From assembly GCA_000711775.1 (NCBI GenBank), contig ARYC01002095.1, positions 16,871 to 80,870 on the forward strand: 64,000 nt of DNA. The letters run 5' to 3'. Both the position numbers and the translations under genes were made by a program. Positions 11,557-24,800 of this stretch are shown here, in pieces. How positions within the stretch are numbered: the first letter of the stretch is position 1; every line of letters starts with the position of its first letter. The stretch comes from Oxytricha trifallax. Taxonomy: Eukaryota; Ciliophora; Spirotrichea; Sporadotrichida; Oxytrichidae. The notes below the pieces were generated by a model. That model did no database searches, was not told the DNA's origin, and saw nothing but the letters and a program-made list of their open reading frames with translations.

Positions 11557-12030
11557 AGATGTCTACTATCAAGAAGAGCCGCTCCTCCTCTCTCCACTAG
11601 CGTCTCCGGTCACCTTGATGCCTCTCCTGCTTGTTGAATCACAGACCTTGCGTCCTCTTCCCCTCTGCATTTACAACCAAAGACTAGAAAGCCTTCTAGA
11701 AGTTATTAGTGAATCCGAATGCCTGCTAGAAAAACTAAGTGCTAATATTGAAGCAATCCTCGGCCACGAAAACACGGTCTATATATCCAAGACAAGATTG
11801 AGCTGAAGATTACCGCGAGGGAGCTCTTCCCCATCAAAATCCAGAAGCGAAGGGCCAGACGAGGAAGGAAAAGACATTTGATTACAAACTAGTCAATAAA
11901 ACTTCATCACCAGACTATAAGGGTGTTTCGACACTAACGATAAGAGCTGCTACTATGTTGGGACACTACACAGGCAACTCAGGAAGCAATTAGAGAAATT
12001 ATTTACATTTACCAAAGAATGACTAAATAA
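11557..12030 (+). other. GC-rich coding-like island with two overlapping frames
   Basis: 11557-11806 gives a leucine/proline-rich peptide ending at a TGA, with Leu-Glu-Ser-Leu-Leu-Glu-Val-Ile and Glu-Cys-Leu-Leu-Glu-Lys-Leu helices. It is loosely like the ORF at 8859 (same order of Pro-rich segment, Leu-rich helix, Ile-x-Gly-x-Glu-Asn-like end). From about 11791 a different frame is basic (Arg-Arg-Ala-Arg-Arg-Gly-Arg-Lys) and continues to about 12030 before turning AT-rich. Unknown family. The sharp GC change on both sides is what marks it. Confidence 0.35.
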
Positions 12031-12599
12031 TCAAAAATATAAAAATATAACATATATCCTCATTTTGAATTTTATTGTATTTTGATTGATTATTATGCTA
12101 AAGCGAATAAATCTTCATATTTAAAAGTTAGCAATGTTTTTTATAAAAAGTATTTCTAATTAGATTATTAAAGTTTAAGATATAATAGGTTTTTAAAATA
12201 ACCAATAATAACAATTTTTATTATATATTCACTTATCATATTGGATGTATAATTAATATATTTATATGTCTATGAGTTAAATATAAATTAAAGTTAATAT
12301 AGTCAAAATCAAAGTTAATAATTTATGACGAGCTAACGCAAAATCTATTTTTTAGACTTAGCTCGTCTATTAAAAATGATATTTAATTTAATAATTATAT
12401 AGAATCTTAATTTTTGATTATTAATGATGACTTACTTAAATATTCAAATTTTCTCTAAATGTTCTAGAAAGGGTTGCCTTTTAGCAGAAGCATCTATGTA
12501 CTAGTGAATTTCAATAGAACTTAGTAGAATTCTATATAGCATATTTCTCTAAATTAAAGAAGAATTCCATTAGAACAAAGTGTATAACAATTTGCTTAC

Positions 12600-13428
12600 A
12601 TCCTGAACCATCTGAAAAATAATAAAAAGTCGAATCTCATCATCTTAAATAGTGGCTGTCATAGCAGTGCTATCAAGAATAATACCATCAATCTGAAGTA
12701 CTTACAAGCAGAGATCATGACCTTTTAAATCGGTGGATATCTCGGTGCACTGAGTAGATGACTGTCTGAGAGGTGACTTGTTCCTGTAGCGTATGATAAT
12801 CTATCAAAAAGTTCAAGCTCGAGGGATTTGGGACAAGGGTGACCCAGTGACACGCTAGAAGGAAGAAGAAAGTAATAAATCAAAAATCAAAAGCTTCTAA
12901 TCATCGAGCGTAATGGAGTGACTGATAGAGAATACTCTGCTATGGGTGGTGCTTCGGGGATAAGGAGCCAAGCTGGACCACTAGAAGAAGAAGATTGCAT
13001 CTGATGGTGAGCAACAGCAATCATAGGAAGAAGCTCTTAGTGGAGAAGGACCTAGTGCAGCCTGGGTAAGAGAGAGATTTGAAACAATTATACAAGGAAT
13101 TGAAGAGCAGCTCTTGGGTTTTTGCTAGGAAATGCTCATGGAGAACCTCTTTATCCCTCAATCATTTGTAGGCCATTTAAAACGCTATGTGACGAGGAAG
13201 AAGGCAATCGAGTTTCAGAAGCGGTACAACGAATAAATCAAGCTAAATCTATGCAACATGAAGAAGATAAATGACGCAAGAGAGTCGCCAGAAGAATGCA
13301 AAACTTGTTAAATGAAGATTTTCAAACTAATAAATAAGCTATGTTAAATACCTAATAAATGCTCTTATATAATTATTTAAAGTAAGTATTTCAATGTCTA
13401 TTTCACTTTATTATAAGATCTTTTATGA
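12600..13428 (+). other. coding-like island, unknown protein with Cys-x2-Cys
   Basis: One frame is coherent from 12754 to the TGA at 13426, apart from an interruption. It reads Arg-Gly-Asp-Leu-Phe-Leu, Trp-Asp-Lys-Gly-Asp-Pro-Val, a Gln/Glu/Ser-rich linker, an amphipathic segment around 13060-13150 (Ala-Ala-Trp-Val-Arg-Glu-Arg-Phe), a basic helix near 13190, and a Glu-Cys-Lys-Thr-Cys near 13300. It lies on the same strand as the islands upstream and may belong to the same gene set. Not recognised. Confidence 0.35.
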
Positions 13429-13683
13429 GTATAGGATACTACTATATAATTTTGAATTATTTAATTCAGTAAACAAGCTATATATATATATATTTACAAT
13501 TCATCTAAATAAAAACTAATTAAAAAGAAGGATAATTATCAATTGGGAAAAAACTGATAAAGGAAACATTCTATTATTTTAAAGCTTCAAATATATAGTT
13601 CAAAAACAAAGAATATAAAATAAAAATGTCCTAAAATGATTTGTAAAATCTAAAGCTCATTAATAAATGTAAAAAAAAAATGT

Positions 13684-14780
13684 TAGTTTGGCTGTAAAAA
13701 AGTCCATGGCAAGGACTCTAACCTTAGCTGGCAGCAATATTTATCACTATGAATCTTACGTTGGTGAGATCCTTAAGTATAAGGTTTGTAAACGGAGCTC
13801 GAAAAGCTATGATCAATAGCTTTCCACTCTTAGATAATTTATTCTAAGCTCTCAATTATGATAATAAAAATAGAGAAAAATTAGTGATCTTAAATCAAGA
13901 ATGTTAAATTTCTAATGTGTGAAAAATTGGCTTCAAAAAAAGTTGATAAAATATTGAAACTTTGAGGACATTTTCAGGGGCAATCCATTGCTCGTTTCTG
14001 CAGAAGTCTTATCGTATTCAGAGCGAGCTCGTCGAAAACTACATTTCTCGTGGAATAAACGCCACTCTTAAATCATTCTGAATTTGTAAGAAAAATTGGC
14101 TTCAAAAAAAGTTGATTGTTGAAACTTTGAGGACATTTTCAGGGGCAATCCATATTAATTTTAATATTTTTGCGTCTTTATCAAAGGCAATTTTTCACAA
14201 AAATTCATAATTATCCTAGAGTACCGATATCTACATGTGAAATTAAGTTTCGACGAGTTTTCTTTAAATACGATTAGATTTCTTCCGAAACATCAGAAAA
14301 AAATTGCTATTTATTCAAAAACTACATTTCCCGGATTTTAAATCGCTTATATACTCTTCAAACATAGTGTTTTTGGTTGATTTTACTATATTTAGAAATT
14401 ATTATATTTTTACCTATTTTTTTATTTGATGACATTTTTCTCAATTGCGACAACTTTTTCAGCTTTATCTTGTAAAAAGTTTTGCTTAGTATTTAAAGGA
14501 CGTCGAACAATAATAGATATTTTGAAGGTTAATTGAGAGAAAAATTATGGTTTTCTTATGAGATTTGGCTTTTACAAAAGTCCAAGACTCTTCCCTTAGC
14601 TGGCTGCAATTTTATCACTATGAGTCCTCAGTTGGTGACATCCTAAGGTATCAGGTTTGAAAGAGGAACTCAATAAGCTATGATCTATAGTTTTCCACTC
14701 TTTGATTAGTTATCCGAGGCTCTTAACAAAGATTTCAAAAAAGAGAAAGATTTGTGATCCTAAATCTAAAATGTTCAATT
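13684..14780. repeat. cluster of diverged direct repeats
   Basis: Two pairs. (1) 13684-13925 and 14570-14780 are diverged direct copies sharing CTTAGCTGGC, TTATCACTATGA and TTTTCCACTCTT landmarks. (2) 13921-13990 and 14092-14155 share a nearly identical block that includes TTTGAGGACATTTTCAGGGG. The part at 13965-14110 also occurs in inverted orientation at about 59960-60109, where a TBE end is lodged next to it. No protein frame. This is a dispersed germline repeat of unknown class. Confidence 0.65.
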
Positions 14781-15881
14781 TCTCATGACTTTTAATTTAT
14801 TATTATATTCTGCTTTTTTATTTTGTTATATTTAATCTATTATGTCAATTCTTTTAATGAATATAATGTTATTTCCACTTTTTCGTATTATTTATTATAA
14901 GTTTATTTTATAAACAATATACCTTTTATATTTTTATTTTTAAAAAAATTACTTATAAAAATAGTTAGATTATTTTATATAGTATTTCCTTATTCTAAAT
15001 TTAATAAGCATTATAATTTTTTTGATCTTTTTTTTATTTCTCTGAATTTTTATATCGCTTTTTCTATTCTTTATTTTTGTTAAAACCTTTGAATTTCATT
15101 TTTTTTATTTCATTTATTTATTACAATCTAGTATTTATATAGGCTTTTCTCTTCAGATATATCATATGACTATTATTCATCTTAATTAATATAAAATATT
15201 CTTTTTTTACCTTAGTTCATGTTTTAATTTGTATGTCTAATTTTAATCAATTGTGCCATCTATTTTATGTGTTATTTATGCTTCTTTGGTTAAATTTTAT
15301 CATTTATCTAACTCAATGATTATATTTTTTATAAAGAATTTAGTCTAATTTCAATATATTGTTATTAATAAAATAGCTTCCAATCCTCTTTTATGATGCA
15401 GTTTATTGATGTACAATTATTATTTTTAATAATATTTATATAATTGTTGTAAGTTTTATTTTAATTTAATTATTATCATTAATTTAATCATGTTTGGCTT
15501 AAAGTATTTTATGATACTTTGTCTATTTAGGTTATTAGTCTATTTTCAATAATAATTTATTCAGTTTAATCATTCTCATTAACAATTTTGCTTTGATCGA
15601 AGTGTTATCACTTTTATAGATCTTAATCTATCTAATATTTATAAATTTGAGAGGTATCTTTGGCTACAGTACTTGAAAATCTGTTTTCTTGTTATTAAAT
15701 ATTAAGTGATACTTTACGTAACTAAGAAAATGGGTGTATTTAATTCTTGCTTTAAGTCAATTAAATTCATAGATTGATGTAACTTGCTTTTATTATTCAT
15801 CTTACACTTCATTCAAGATTTGTTTTAAAATGTTAGATGACACTTAAAATCTATTAGAAACATTCATTTGACTAATTCATT
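14781..15881. other. T-rich, AT-rich spacer
   Basis: Extremely T-rich on the plus strand. I see no supported gene or repeat. Confidence 0.4.
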
Positions 15882-16532
15882 ACATTTCTGGGGGGTACCT
15901 GTCTCACCACCACACTTTTTATTTATAAAATTTTTATTCAAAAGAGTCACAGTCCTGGTGAAATTTGGATTAAAAGTCACTAATAAAGTAATAAAAATAA
16001 TATTTGGGAACTCTTAAGATGAGTAAAGACAAAAATAAATATACTTTTATCATAAAATTCATGTAGTTTCAACTTGGATTTTATAGGAAAAAATAGTCAT
16101 TTTTGGGGGGAAAAATTTTACAAATATAATGATTTCTTAATTGTATATCTTAATATGCTTTCTATTGAGGGTTAAATTTTATGAAAAACATGAAAAAATA
16201 TATCTAATAAACTTTATTTTACATGTTTTTCATAAAATTTAACCCTCAATAGAAAGCATATTAAGATATACAATTAAGAAATCATTATATTTGTAAAATT
16301 TTTCCCCCCAAAAATGACTATTTTTTCCTATAAAATCCAAGTTGAAACTACATGAATTTTATGATAAAAGTATATTTTTTTTGTCTTTACTCATCTTAAG
16401 AGTTCCCAAATATTATTTTTATTACTTTATTAGTGACTTTTAATCCAAATTTCACCAGGACTGTGACTCTTTTGAATAAAAATTTTATAAATAAAAAGTG
16501 TGGTGGTGAGACAGGTACCCCCCACATTTCTG
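15882..16532. mobile_element. foldback element with 8-9 bp target duplication
   Basis: One near-perfect palindrome about 633 bp long. It starts GGGGGGTACCTGTCTCACCA and ends with the complement. The arms match almost base for base (about 300 bp each), including an internal G6 run and its C6 partner, with the turn near 16205. ACATTTCTG flanks it on the left (15882-15890) and recurs immediately after the right end (16524-16532). Read conservatively as ACATTTCT plus a symmetrical G6/C6 end, this is an 8-bp duplication. No coding capacity. A non-autonomous DNA element; the very high arm identity suggests it is young. Confidence 0.85.
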
Positions 16533-16879
16533 TTTGCAAACATACAGTTTAAACAATAGATGTATTTCATATCTTAGCTTACCAATTATTTAACATTCAT
16601 TATATCTGGATATTTCTTATCTTATTATAGCTTATAATTAACTCAATATTACTTTTCTATGTGTGTAATATGTATTTATTATTATTAAAATAGTTTGATA
16701 AATTTGATGTTCTTTTTGTAATCTTACATGTCATCAATTGTCTTCCTGCTCTCTAATATCTCTCAATCACCAATATTTTCATTCACCTGATTGAGATTTT
16801 TCGATCTGTGTTATGGTTGATTTCTGTTAATTTTTTATTTATCATTGACTATTTTACATTCTACTTTAAATTACAAAAT

Positions 16880-16992
16880 GCGTAAGTAGTTGCTCTTCAA
16901 GTAGGCAAGTGGTGAACGTTCACGGTGTGAAACTAGTCGAGTTCATATAAGGGTAACTCCCCTCGGAAAGAGGAAACTGGATTTCCAAAAAA
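16880..16992. other. GC-rich patch with small hairpins
   Basis: A 110-base island of higher GC in AT-rich DNA. It contains the perfect palindrome GTGAACGTTCAC, a CCTC-GGAAA-GAGG hairpin and an overlapping GGAAA-CTGGA-TTTCC hairpin. No tRNA-like arms or known RNA family that I can name, and no clear protein frame. It could be a small structured RNA or a short gene segment. Confidence 0.25.
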
Positions 16993-19560
16993 TTAAAGTA
17001 TGAATATCTGATTATATATATCTGCCTGGCTTAAGCCCCAGTATTAATTCCGTACAGCTATAAATAATAATAAAAATAATATTCATAGTTACTCTTCCAT
17101 TTTCTATATTAATTAAAAATAAAAAAATTAACAACATTCTTAATACACTTGTATTAAATCTTATAAATCTATTTCGCAAATTACTCTCATTCATACTCCT
17201 TTTTATTCCTCACCAATAGATGTAAACTCTTTTTGTTTATTTCTCTCTCTCTCTCTAGTTGCTTGTATCTAGTACACTTTCTTATCCCTGAATCTTTCTC
17301 TTATATTCAAGCATTTACTAGTTATAACTCTAAATTGATCGTGGAGAATATAATATTGATTTAGATTTGCTGTAATTATAATCTTTCATCTGGAAAACAT
17401 TGCATTTAGGACTAAAATAGATATAATATAATATTCAAATAAATCCATCGTTTTATGATTCTAAAGTATGTTTATGGAGCAATATATTCACATTTATAAG
17501 CGATAGGTTATTTGAATCAATTGCTCCTACAGAGAATCATTTCTCATAAAAAACATCCTGCATTTTAAAGATAAATGCTTCTAAGGTGATATAAGTGTTG
17601 TATTTAATCTGCTTGCTTTAAATAAAGAATACTTAAATTCTGTTAAATATTATTTGAATATGCCTTATTAAGATTTAATATAAAATATGAGTTGCTTATT
17701 AGAGCTGATGATGTTTTGCTTGTTTTATTAGTGTAAATTATTTGAATTTTCATTCATCCGTCAAATCAGTCAATATTCAAAGTAAAATATAGAATTTATG
17801 TTTGAATAGGAAATAATATGAATATTGCTATAGCTGATAGTTAATTTAAAATATTAATATCGTCCATTTTCAACGGTTGATCTTCCTACACACTTCTCTT
17901 TTCATCTGAAATGTTGAAAATTATTCTATATAATGATACTTGCATTTTTAAGAAGATATATAGTATTAATTTGGATATTCTTTGATTAAACTATTAAAAT
18001 CTTCAAGTATTTTGTTACTGTTTAAATGATAAATTATGTCTTGCAGTCTATAGGTTTCTTTATTGTAGTTTATTGATTATTTTAGTTAGAATAATACATT
18101 TAAGAAATGCTTCATCTTTTGTCACCAATTCAATATAAATTAAAAAATTACTATCATAATTATCATTTTATGGATAGGGATTTATCATAAACAAGTGATG
18201 ATTTAAAATCATCATTTTAAATTGTGTTTTGCCTACCCCCCTCTCCATATTTATGTGTGGTATATTACATTATAAATTCTTTATTCCACTTGTTTTATTA
18301 AAATATAATCAAAACTCTTTTCTTTTTGCTTAAAATTTGATGATAGATCAGACAGCTCACAGTTATCAATACCTAAAGTTCTAAAGTTAGAATGAATTAA
18401 GTTTAAGAAAGTAGGACATAAATTTAAGTAACCCCGTAAAAAACACCTAACAATATAATTTTGACATTATTTAGTGACAATCTAGCTCACTAGTAGCATA
18501 ATCAAGCATAAATAGAATACTTTTCTGCTAATCTTTTACTTTCTCATTTACATTTAATGTTAATGAGGAGAGAATTTTGCACTATAAATTATTGATTAAT
18601 GATTTAGAATTAAATCAATAATTACTAAAGGTTATTATAAATCTTGAAAAGATTCTAAAAGAAAAAGACTAGACTTGAAAAATTTAACTTTCCAAAGAGA
18701 AAAAGAAGTAATTAGAAATATGTTTTTAACAAATTTATCATTTAAATTTATTTTAGACACATATTTAGCCAGTAATTTTTAATCAATTTATATTTTCAAT
18801 GGATTATTGTTGAAAAACACAATTTACTTAATTTTAAATTGGGTTAGCTATAAATGTTTAAATGAAGAAGAACAGCAAACAATACTGATGATAATTTAAT
18901 ATCATTTTATTTAAATTTTCATCAATGGTACCACCCCAATTGCTTATTAGCTTTAATTATTATTTATTTATGTAATAAGCCCTAGATGCCCCCCCCAACC
19001 AAAAAACTAAACAATGATTTTTGTGAATCTAAATTAAATTCTTACTTAATTCATAAATTATGAGTAAATATAAGCGATTAGTTTTCATAATTTACTAGTC
19101 TATTTAAAATATTTGTTAAACATGTAATATATTTATATAATAAAGCAATTAAAAATGATTTTATCGAATACGGATTAATATATTTATCTAAACAAAATAA
19201 ATATAGTTGATTGCTGACTGCTAAAATTAAAACAATTTAGACTTTAAAGTAATTTAAATTGATATTTATATATGAATTTCTGGGCTATATTTGTTGAATT
19301 ATAAATAATATAATAAAAAATTAAATTAATCCTAGTCATTCATATAGGTTATATTAAAATTTAGATCTCAAAAATAGAATGGGGCCATGAAAAAGGCATT
19401 ATAGCATATCAATCACTACTCATATTGCTTATTGCCAATGAAATTAGTCAAATCAGTTACTCAATCTAATTATTAAAAGGAATATTTAATATATATTATT
19501 CAAATATAAGGAATATTAAATAAGAAACACAGAATGGGTAATACTGAGCAAAATTTAAAT
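16993..19560. other. AT-rich spacer
   Basis: No supported gene. Notable only for a CT microsatellite near 17242-17258, a run of C8 near 18990 and many short A/T runs. Confidence 0.35.
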
Positions 19561-19599
19561 TATATAAGGTGACATAGAAAATAACCAAGTACTTCACTT

Positions 19600-21060
19600 A
19601 ACGTAACACACGATTGATGTTATCAAGAATAACAAAGATCAATTGGGGCTGCACATACTTAGAAATAATCACGTTTATCACTAGAAAACTCATAATGAAA
19701 GGTCACAACATACTCAATTAGTTCCAAACCAACCTTACCAAGCTATAATACGAGTAAGACAACAAAGACAACCAAGTCCAATGATGGACACAGCAACTAT
19801 TCCAAATGCTGAGACTAGCAACAATAAACAACAGATTCATCAGACCATAAACCACCTAACTAACAATCTAAGGCAAAGACCTTGAATCTGACAAACCAGC
19901 CTACCCACCATATGAAACTGACAAATAAGTGGTCAGAGATAGTTAACACAATAAAGAGATCAATGACTTCGCAAAAAAATTCTGAGAGTATGAACAAAGC
20001 CTCACTGATGCCAATAGAAACCAGAACCTAAAAGCAAAAAAGGTATTATACTCCGAAAACGCAGAAAACTGGAGCTAAGAAGAGGAAAAACAGGAATTTG
20101 ACATCTACGACTAGGAAGCCTTTCTTGAGGAAAGTTCCAGTCAACATACCTACCTACTACATAGACAGTGGATCCGAGTACTCAGAAGGACTCAGGAATC
20201 ACGTCCGAAAGCTTTGCGAAGACGCAAACGTCAAATACGTCATCGGAAAAAGATTGTATTAAATAGCAAATTAATAATTAAAGGTTGAGCTTTAAAATTT
20301 AGTATTAATTAAGAAAATTAAAGTTTAGGATTATAATCATTAAAATATTAACTAATAAGATATGCAAACTATCACCAAGGCACAACTGATAGAGAGATTC
20401 GATACAAGAGAATCTTGCATTTCCATTTGGCTTAATACAATTACCACAAAATTCTATGAAAGAATAAAAGAATTCTCCAATTCAATCAACGCCCTACTTT
20501 AAAAACTTGACATGGCTGACCTCATGAAATGGATGATGGTGAACTAGGAGCGCTATTAAAGAAGAAAACAGGATCAATGGAAGATAAAAAAGTGAAAGCA
20601 ATACAATTCTTCAGGCTTCTAATAATGATTATTATCAAGAACATCACTGCTAATGAGTTAAGCTGCATTTCGATATCAGCAGACTATCACCAACACATAA
20701 ACAGGATAGAAATCTTAATCAAATATCTCTAAAAGCATACCTATTTTATGAAAAGTGACTTCACTTAACTCATTACTACTAGATGCAAGCAGCTAATTGC
20801 CTCCAAGGAACTCAAATTCTCAATCAATGTCAAACATTTTGACACGTAATTCAAATTCAAAGATTAAGGAGAAATAATCCAGATCCTCCACTCTAGACCA
20901 AAGAGAGGAGGAAAGAAGACAAAGAAATAAAGAAGAAACAAAGAAAAAGGAAAATCAAAGAGAAGAAACAGAAGAAGATGAAGACTCAGTATACAGGAGA
21001 GAATCTCCAACTAATTATAGGGCTTATCCCTTAACTAAGCTTATTATGCTTAATAGATCG
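19600..21060 (+). mobile_element. decayed coding block, possibly an integrase-bearing element (fossil)
   Basis: Roughly 1.4 kb of plus-strand DNA is coding-like: A-rich codons, many Asn, Gln, Thr and Lys, and basic stretches. The most telling part, near 20160-20250, reads Asp-Ser-Gly-Ser-Glu-Tyr followed about 12 residues on by Leu-Cys-Glu-Asp. That is the style of the second-aspartate region of rve-type integrases. The downstream part (about 20740-20990) ends in a very Lys/Arg-rich tail, and the block closes just before a run of ATT triplets at 21090. The block is broken, with several interruptions, and the family cannot be fixed from this motif alone. Old by appearance. Confidence 0.3.
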
Positions 21061-21359
21061 GGGGTCCCCAGAGACCTCAATGTGATCACATTATTATTAT
21101 TATTAAAATATAAGATATAATCCAGCAAGTCATTTAATATAATGCCTTTTACAACTCTTTTAATCATACATTTTTATTCCTTTTTGTAATATTATTATTA
21201 TTTTTTAATAAACTACATATACTTAACCTTATATTGTTTTCATTATCATGAATAATAGAGAAAGATAGAGACTAATAGGCATCTAAACAGTCTTTAGTTT
21301 AATGATAAACTTATTTATAATTTAAATATTGAGAATAGTTAAGACCTTACAGCTGACAG

Positions 21360-21830
21360 GCTTGATTTGTATTTAAAAAATTAATAGGTAATGTAACAAA
21401 TAAAACTCTGAAAGACTTTCTAGTCATTCCAGTAATAGCTCTAAACAACCCACAATTCCTGCATAAGTGGTTGGATTTGCCTAAAAATTACATTCACATT
21501 AGTTTTCAGGTAGTATTTAATTAATAATTGATTCTTTTATAATTAAATTTATCTAATATATACAAATGGTAGCAGCAAGGCAAGGTTAAATAAAGAGATT
21601 TTTGCAAGAAATTGAGAGAATTAGTTTAGACTTAATTAATGCCTATATGCATAGAAAGATGTGCAAAGATGATGGGGAAAATTGATTTAACTATCCTGAA
21701 TCTATAACAAAGTATATATCAGAATATTATTGGGCTAAAAGATTTTAGATTAAAATAATTAAAAAATGGTTATTAAATAATAAGTATTCTCATAGGTGAG
21801 GGTTAAATTGTAATTATATTCACAAAGATT
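21360..21830 (+). other. coding-like island with possible intron or IES
   Basis: 21384-21512 gives Leu-Lys-Asp-Phe-Leu-Val-Ile-Pro-Val and Leu-His-Lys-Trp-Leu-Asp-Leu-Pro-Lys-Asn-Tyr, which looks like genuine protein. It is followed by an AT-rich GT...AG stretch (about 21513-21574), then a second coding-like part with Leu-Gln-Glu-Ile-Glu-Arg, Met-His-Arg-Lys-Met-Cys-Lys-Asp-Asp-Gly and, past an in-frame TGA, Tyr-Pro-Glu-Ser-Ile. Unknown product. Confidence 0.3.
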
Positions 21831-21849
21831 TGTAGTAATCCAGGGGGGA

Positions 21850-24800
21850 GTTGAAATTACAAGTTGATCTGCTTATTTATTTTGAATAGCAACTACAAAT
21901 TGAATTACTAATTATTTCTTATAAATAAAGTTTGAATGAAATTGAATAATAAAGCATAAGAAATAGGCATTCCTAATCGGTTAAAAGAATTGAATGTTAG
22001 TCATTCTAACCAAGATCTATTGCTTAAAGGAATAGTTATTTTTGCTTTTTTGTTATATTAGTTTGTATTTATCTTTATGGAGGGAGCAATTAATTCTCCT
22101 CCTCTCTTGAGTAGTCATATTATCTCTATTTCTGTAACTTCAGACATGCTATAAAGAGTCAGCTTAACTTATTATGCAAGCGAGGCAATTAATTTCAAAG
22201 CCTTTTCCACATTGCATTGCTATTACATGAATATTTGTATTTTATAACGAGTGAAATTATGATTATTTTATTCAATTAACTTACAACCTACCTAACACAT
22301 GTGTTAATGAAAAGTACTTTTAACGATATCAGTGAACTTGAGATAATGTTTAGCCTGAATAACTTATTTCTTGATAATGATTAGATAAGATTGGTTACAT
22401 GATTAGTGACCATTATTTGCTTGATTGCTTTAGATTAACAGGCTAAGCATAATAATCAATTGCAATTGTAACTAATTCTGATTTATTTAAATCAATCAAT
22501 CATTATAAAGTATAAAGTAATATTTAATATTGTATAACTAAGTATTTGAAATTACTCTTTCGAGCTGGAGAAGGAAAATTTTTCTGAAGGTGAGAAAGCA
22601 CGGCAGAGTAATATGACCTGAGTGGAAAGTAAACTAAGGCAACAAATAAAAGATCAAGATAAATTCTTTAAATTTAAATTAAAAGAGTAGGTACATATAA
22701 AGCTTTATCAGTTTTTATATTAGATAAACACTTTAAATAGTAATATTAAAAATGTACTTATCTTAAATAAAATAACACAACTCTTTGTTTAGTGAAATTG
22801 AGATAGTTAGTTAGTCAAAAGAGTGCAATAGACTGTAAATTTAACAGCTGACTGATTGATCTATCTCAAGTTTTAAGGCTTTACGTGGATGATATAAGAT
22901 TGCAACATGTTAATTGCATTGAAAACATTACCTATTGAAATTAATATCAGCAACTAAAACTAGATATTTACACATAATAAATAAAACATTTTATACTTTC
23001 TTCTTTATACTTGCAACATTTGAGTGACTTATCAAATGATCATCTTAAACAATCTTGATTGACTTCATCACAGCCTGTCAGAAGATCATCTGCAGTTATT
23101 ACTTGAGAACCAATCTCTTAGCACATGAAAGAATCTTAATATTTGCAATTAATAGAGGTAAACATGTAATTAATTGTTGTTTATTGATTACTATTATTAT
23201 CTGTTTAATGAAATATACATGAAATTAAAATTATCTTTAGCTAAGTTTTTTTCTGATTTAATCTTACATTACTACACTAAGAATAATTATGTATATACTA
23301 AACTTAAGGAAAGTCTTTAATTGGCTCCATTATTAAGATGTATTTATGAATCTATGATGACTCTTTTCTTAATAATTCTTTAATAGTATCAATGAAATAT
23401 CATCATTTCATCAATGTCTAAATTTTCCAACTCAGTCTTAATTAAAAACTATTATTACTCTAGTTGATGCTATTTCAATTTTCTATTTTGCACTTTGCTT
23501 ATGATCTCTGCCTTCTGGTTTGAAATGACAGTATAGTATTACTGATTATCGAATTTAAAATATATCATTATACCTAGATAATCATTTTATATGTTGATAT
23601 TAAAATTAGATAGTTCAGAGAATTATTTATAATTAAATAAGATGCCTAATTTAAATTGAGACGAGGTGGAAGACAGCCTAATTTTACCATTACTCAAATT
23701 TAAATTGTTCTTAAGAGGAAGCAGAGGAGCTTATATAAATTGTTAAAACAACAGAAATTTGAAAATCAATCAATCCATAATTATAAAATTTACATTTATA
23801 TGCTTTTAAATCTCAATTAAGAAATATATAAACTTAACTAGAGTTAAAAATAGTTTCCCGCCATAAGAGAACGGGAAACTCCCCCTCGCAAATTTATATA
23901 TTTACATAAAATTTACAAAAAGGATATCTCAAATATACAGATCTGGTAGCCTACTACATTAATTCTCTTGAAAGATTTATCTTAATCAAGTGATATTCAT
24001 TTAGATTTTACTCTAATGACTTCCTATATTGAATACATTATGCTATCATATCATTTCTATTTTATATAAGACAAAACTACTTAACGAGGTAATCTATTCT
24101 TTTCTTGAACTTTCCTCATTCTATGCGTTTGCATTTCATTGGTAACTAGTCATATAATTATTCTTCTAACTTAACAATTGGAATTTAAACTAATTACTTG
24201 AATTGAAGTTTGTATGAGTGATTTCAGTTAATCAATATAAAGTAACTGTAATTTAACATCTTAATCAACAATTAGCACTGTCTTTACTTTATCCTTAATT
24301 AATCTCTAAACAATTACTTGCTATTGTTTATATGAGTTATTTGTTATGATTGATTATGTGATAATAGCAGTGATTTACAAATCTTAAAGTTATTATTCCA
24401 AAGATTGTTTGCATACTATCAACTTTATTTTACTAGTTAACATAACACTTCACTATTGATATGGGGGAGCAGCATTCTTAGTTGAATTTTGTCATTTAAA
24501 TAAAACAAGGAGAGTTATATTCTGCAGTTAACTATTACTCCTCTGATACTATTATTCACAATATGTTATAAATATTCAAAAGCATTGTCGGTAGTTGAAA
24601 TAATATATTGTTAATATCAAGTTAATACTATGCAATTTGATTTGACATTTGATTCTAGATCAACTATAACCTGATGATTTTTCAAATAATTAAACCTGTG
24701 ACTTAAGCTTACAATTACTCAATTTTGAACTCACTCATTCTAACAACACTTATTACTTAATTATTGCTAAAATTCTCATTTAATAGAATTGAAATGAATC

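Noticed and set aside
17012-17194. 60-aa minus-strand ORF
   Set aside because: Hydrophobic and Asn/Ile-rich at background composition; no support beyond being open.
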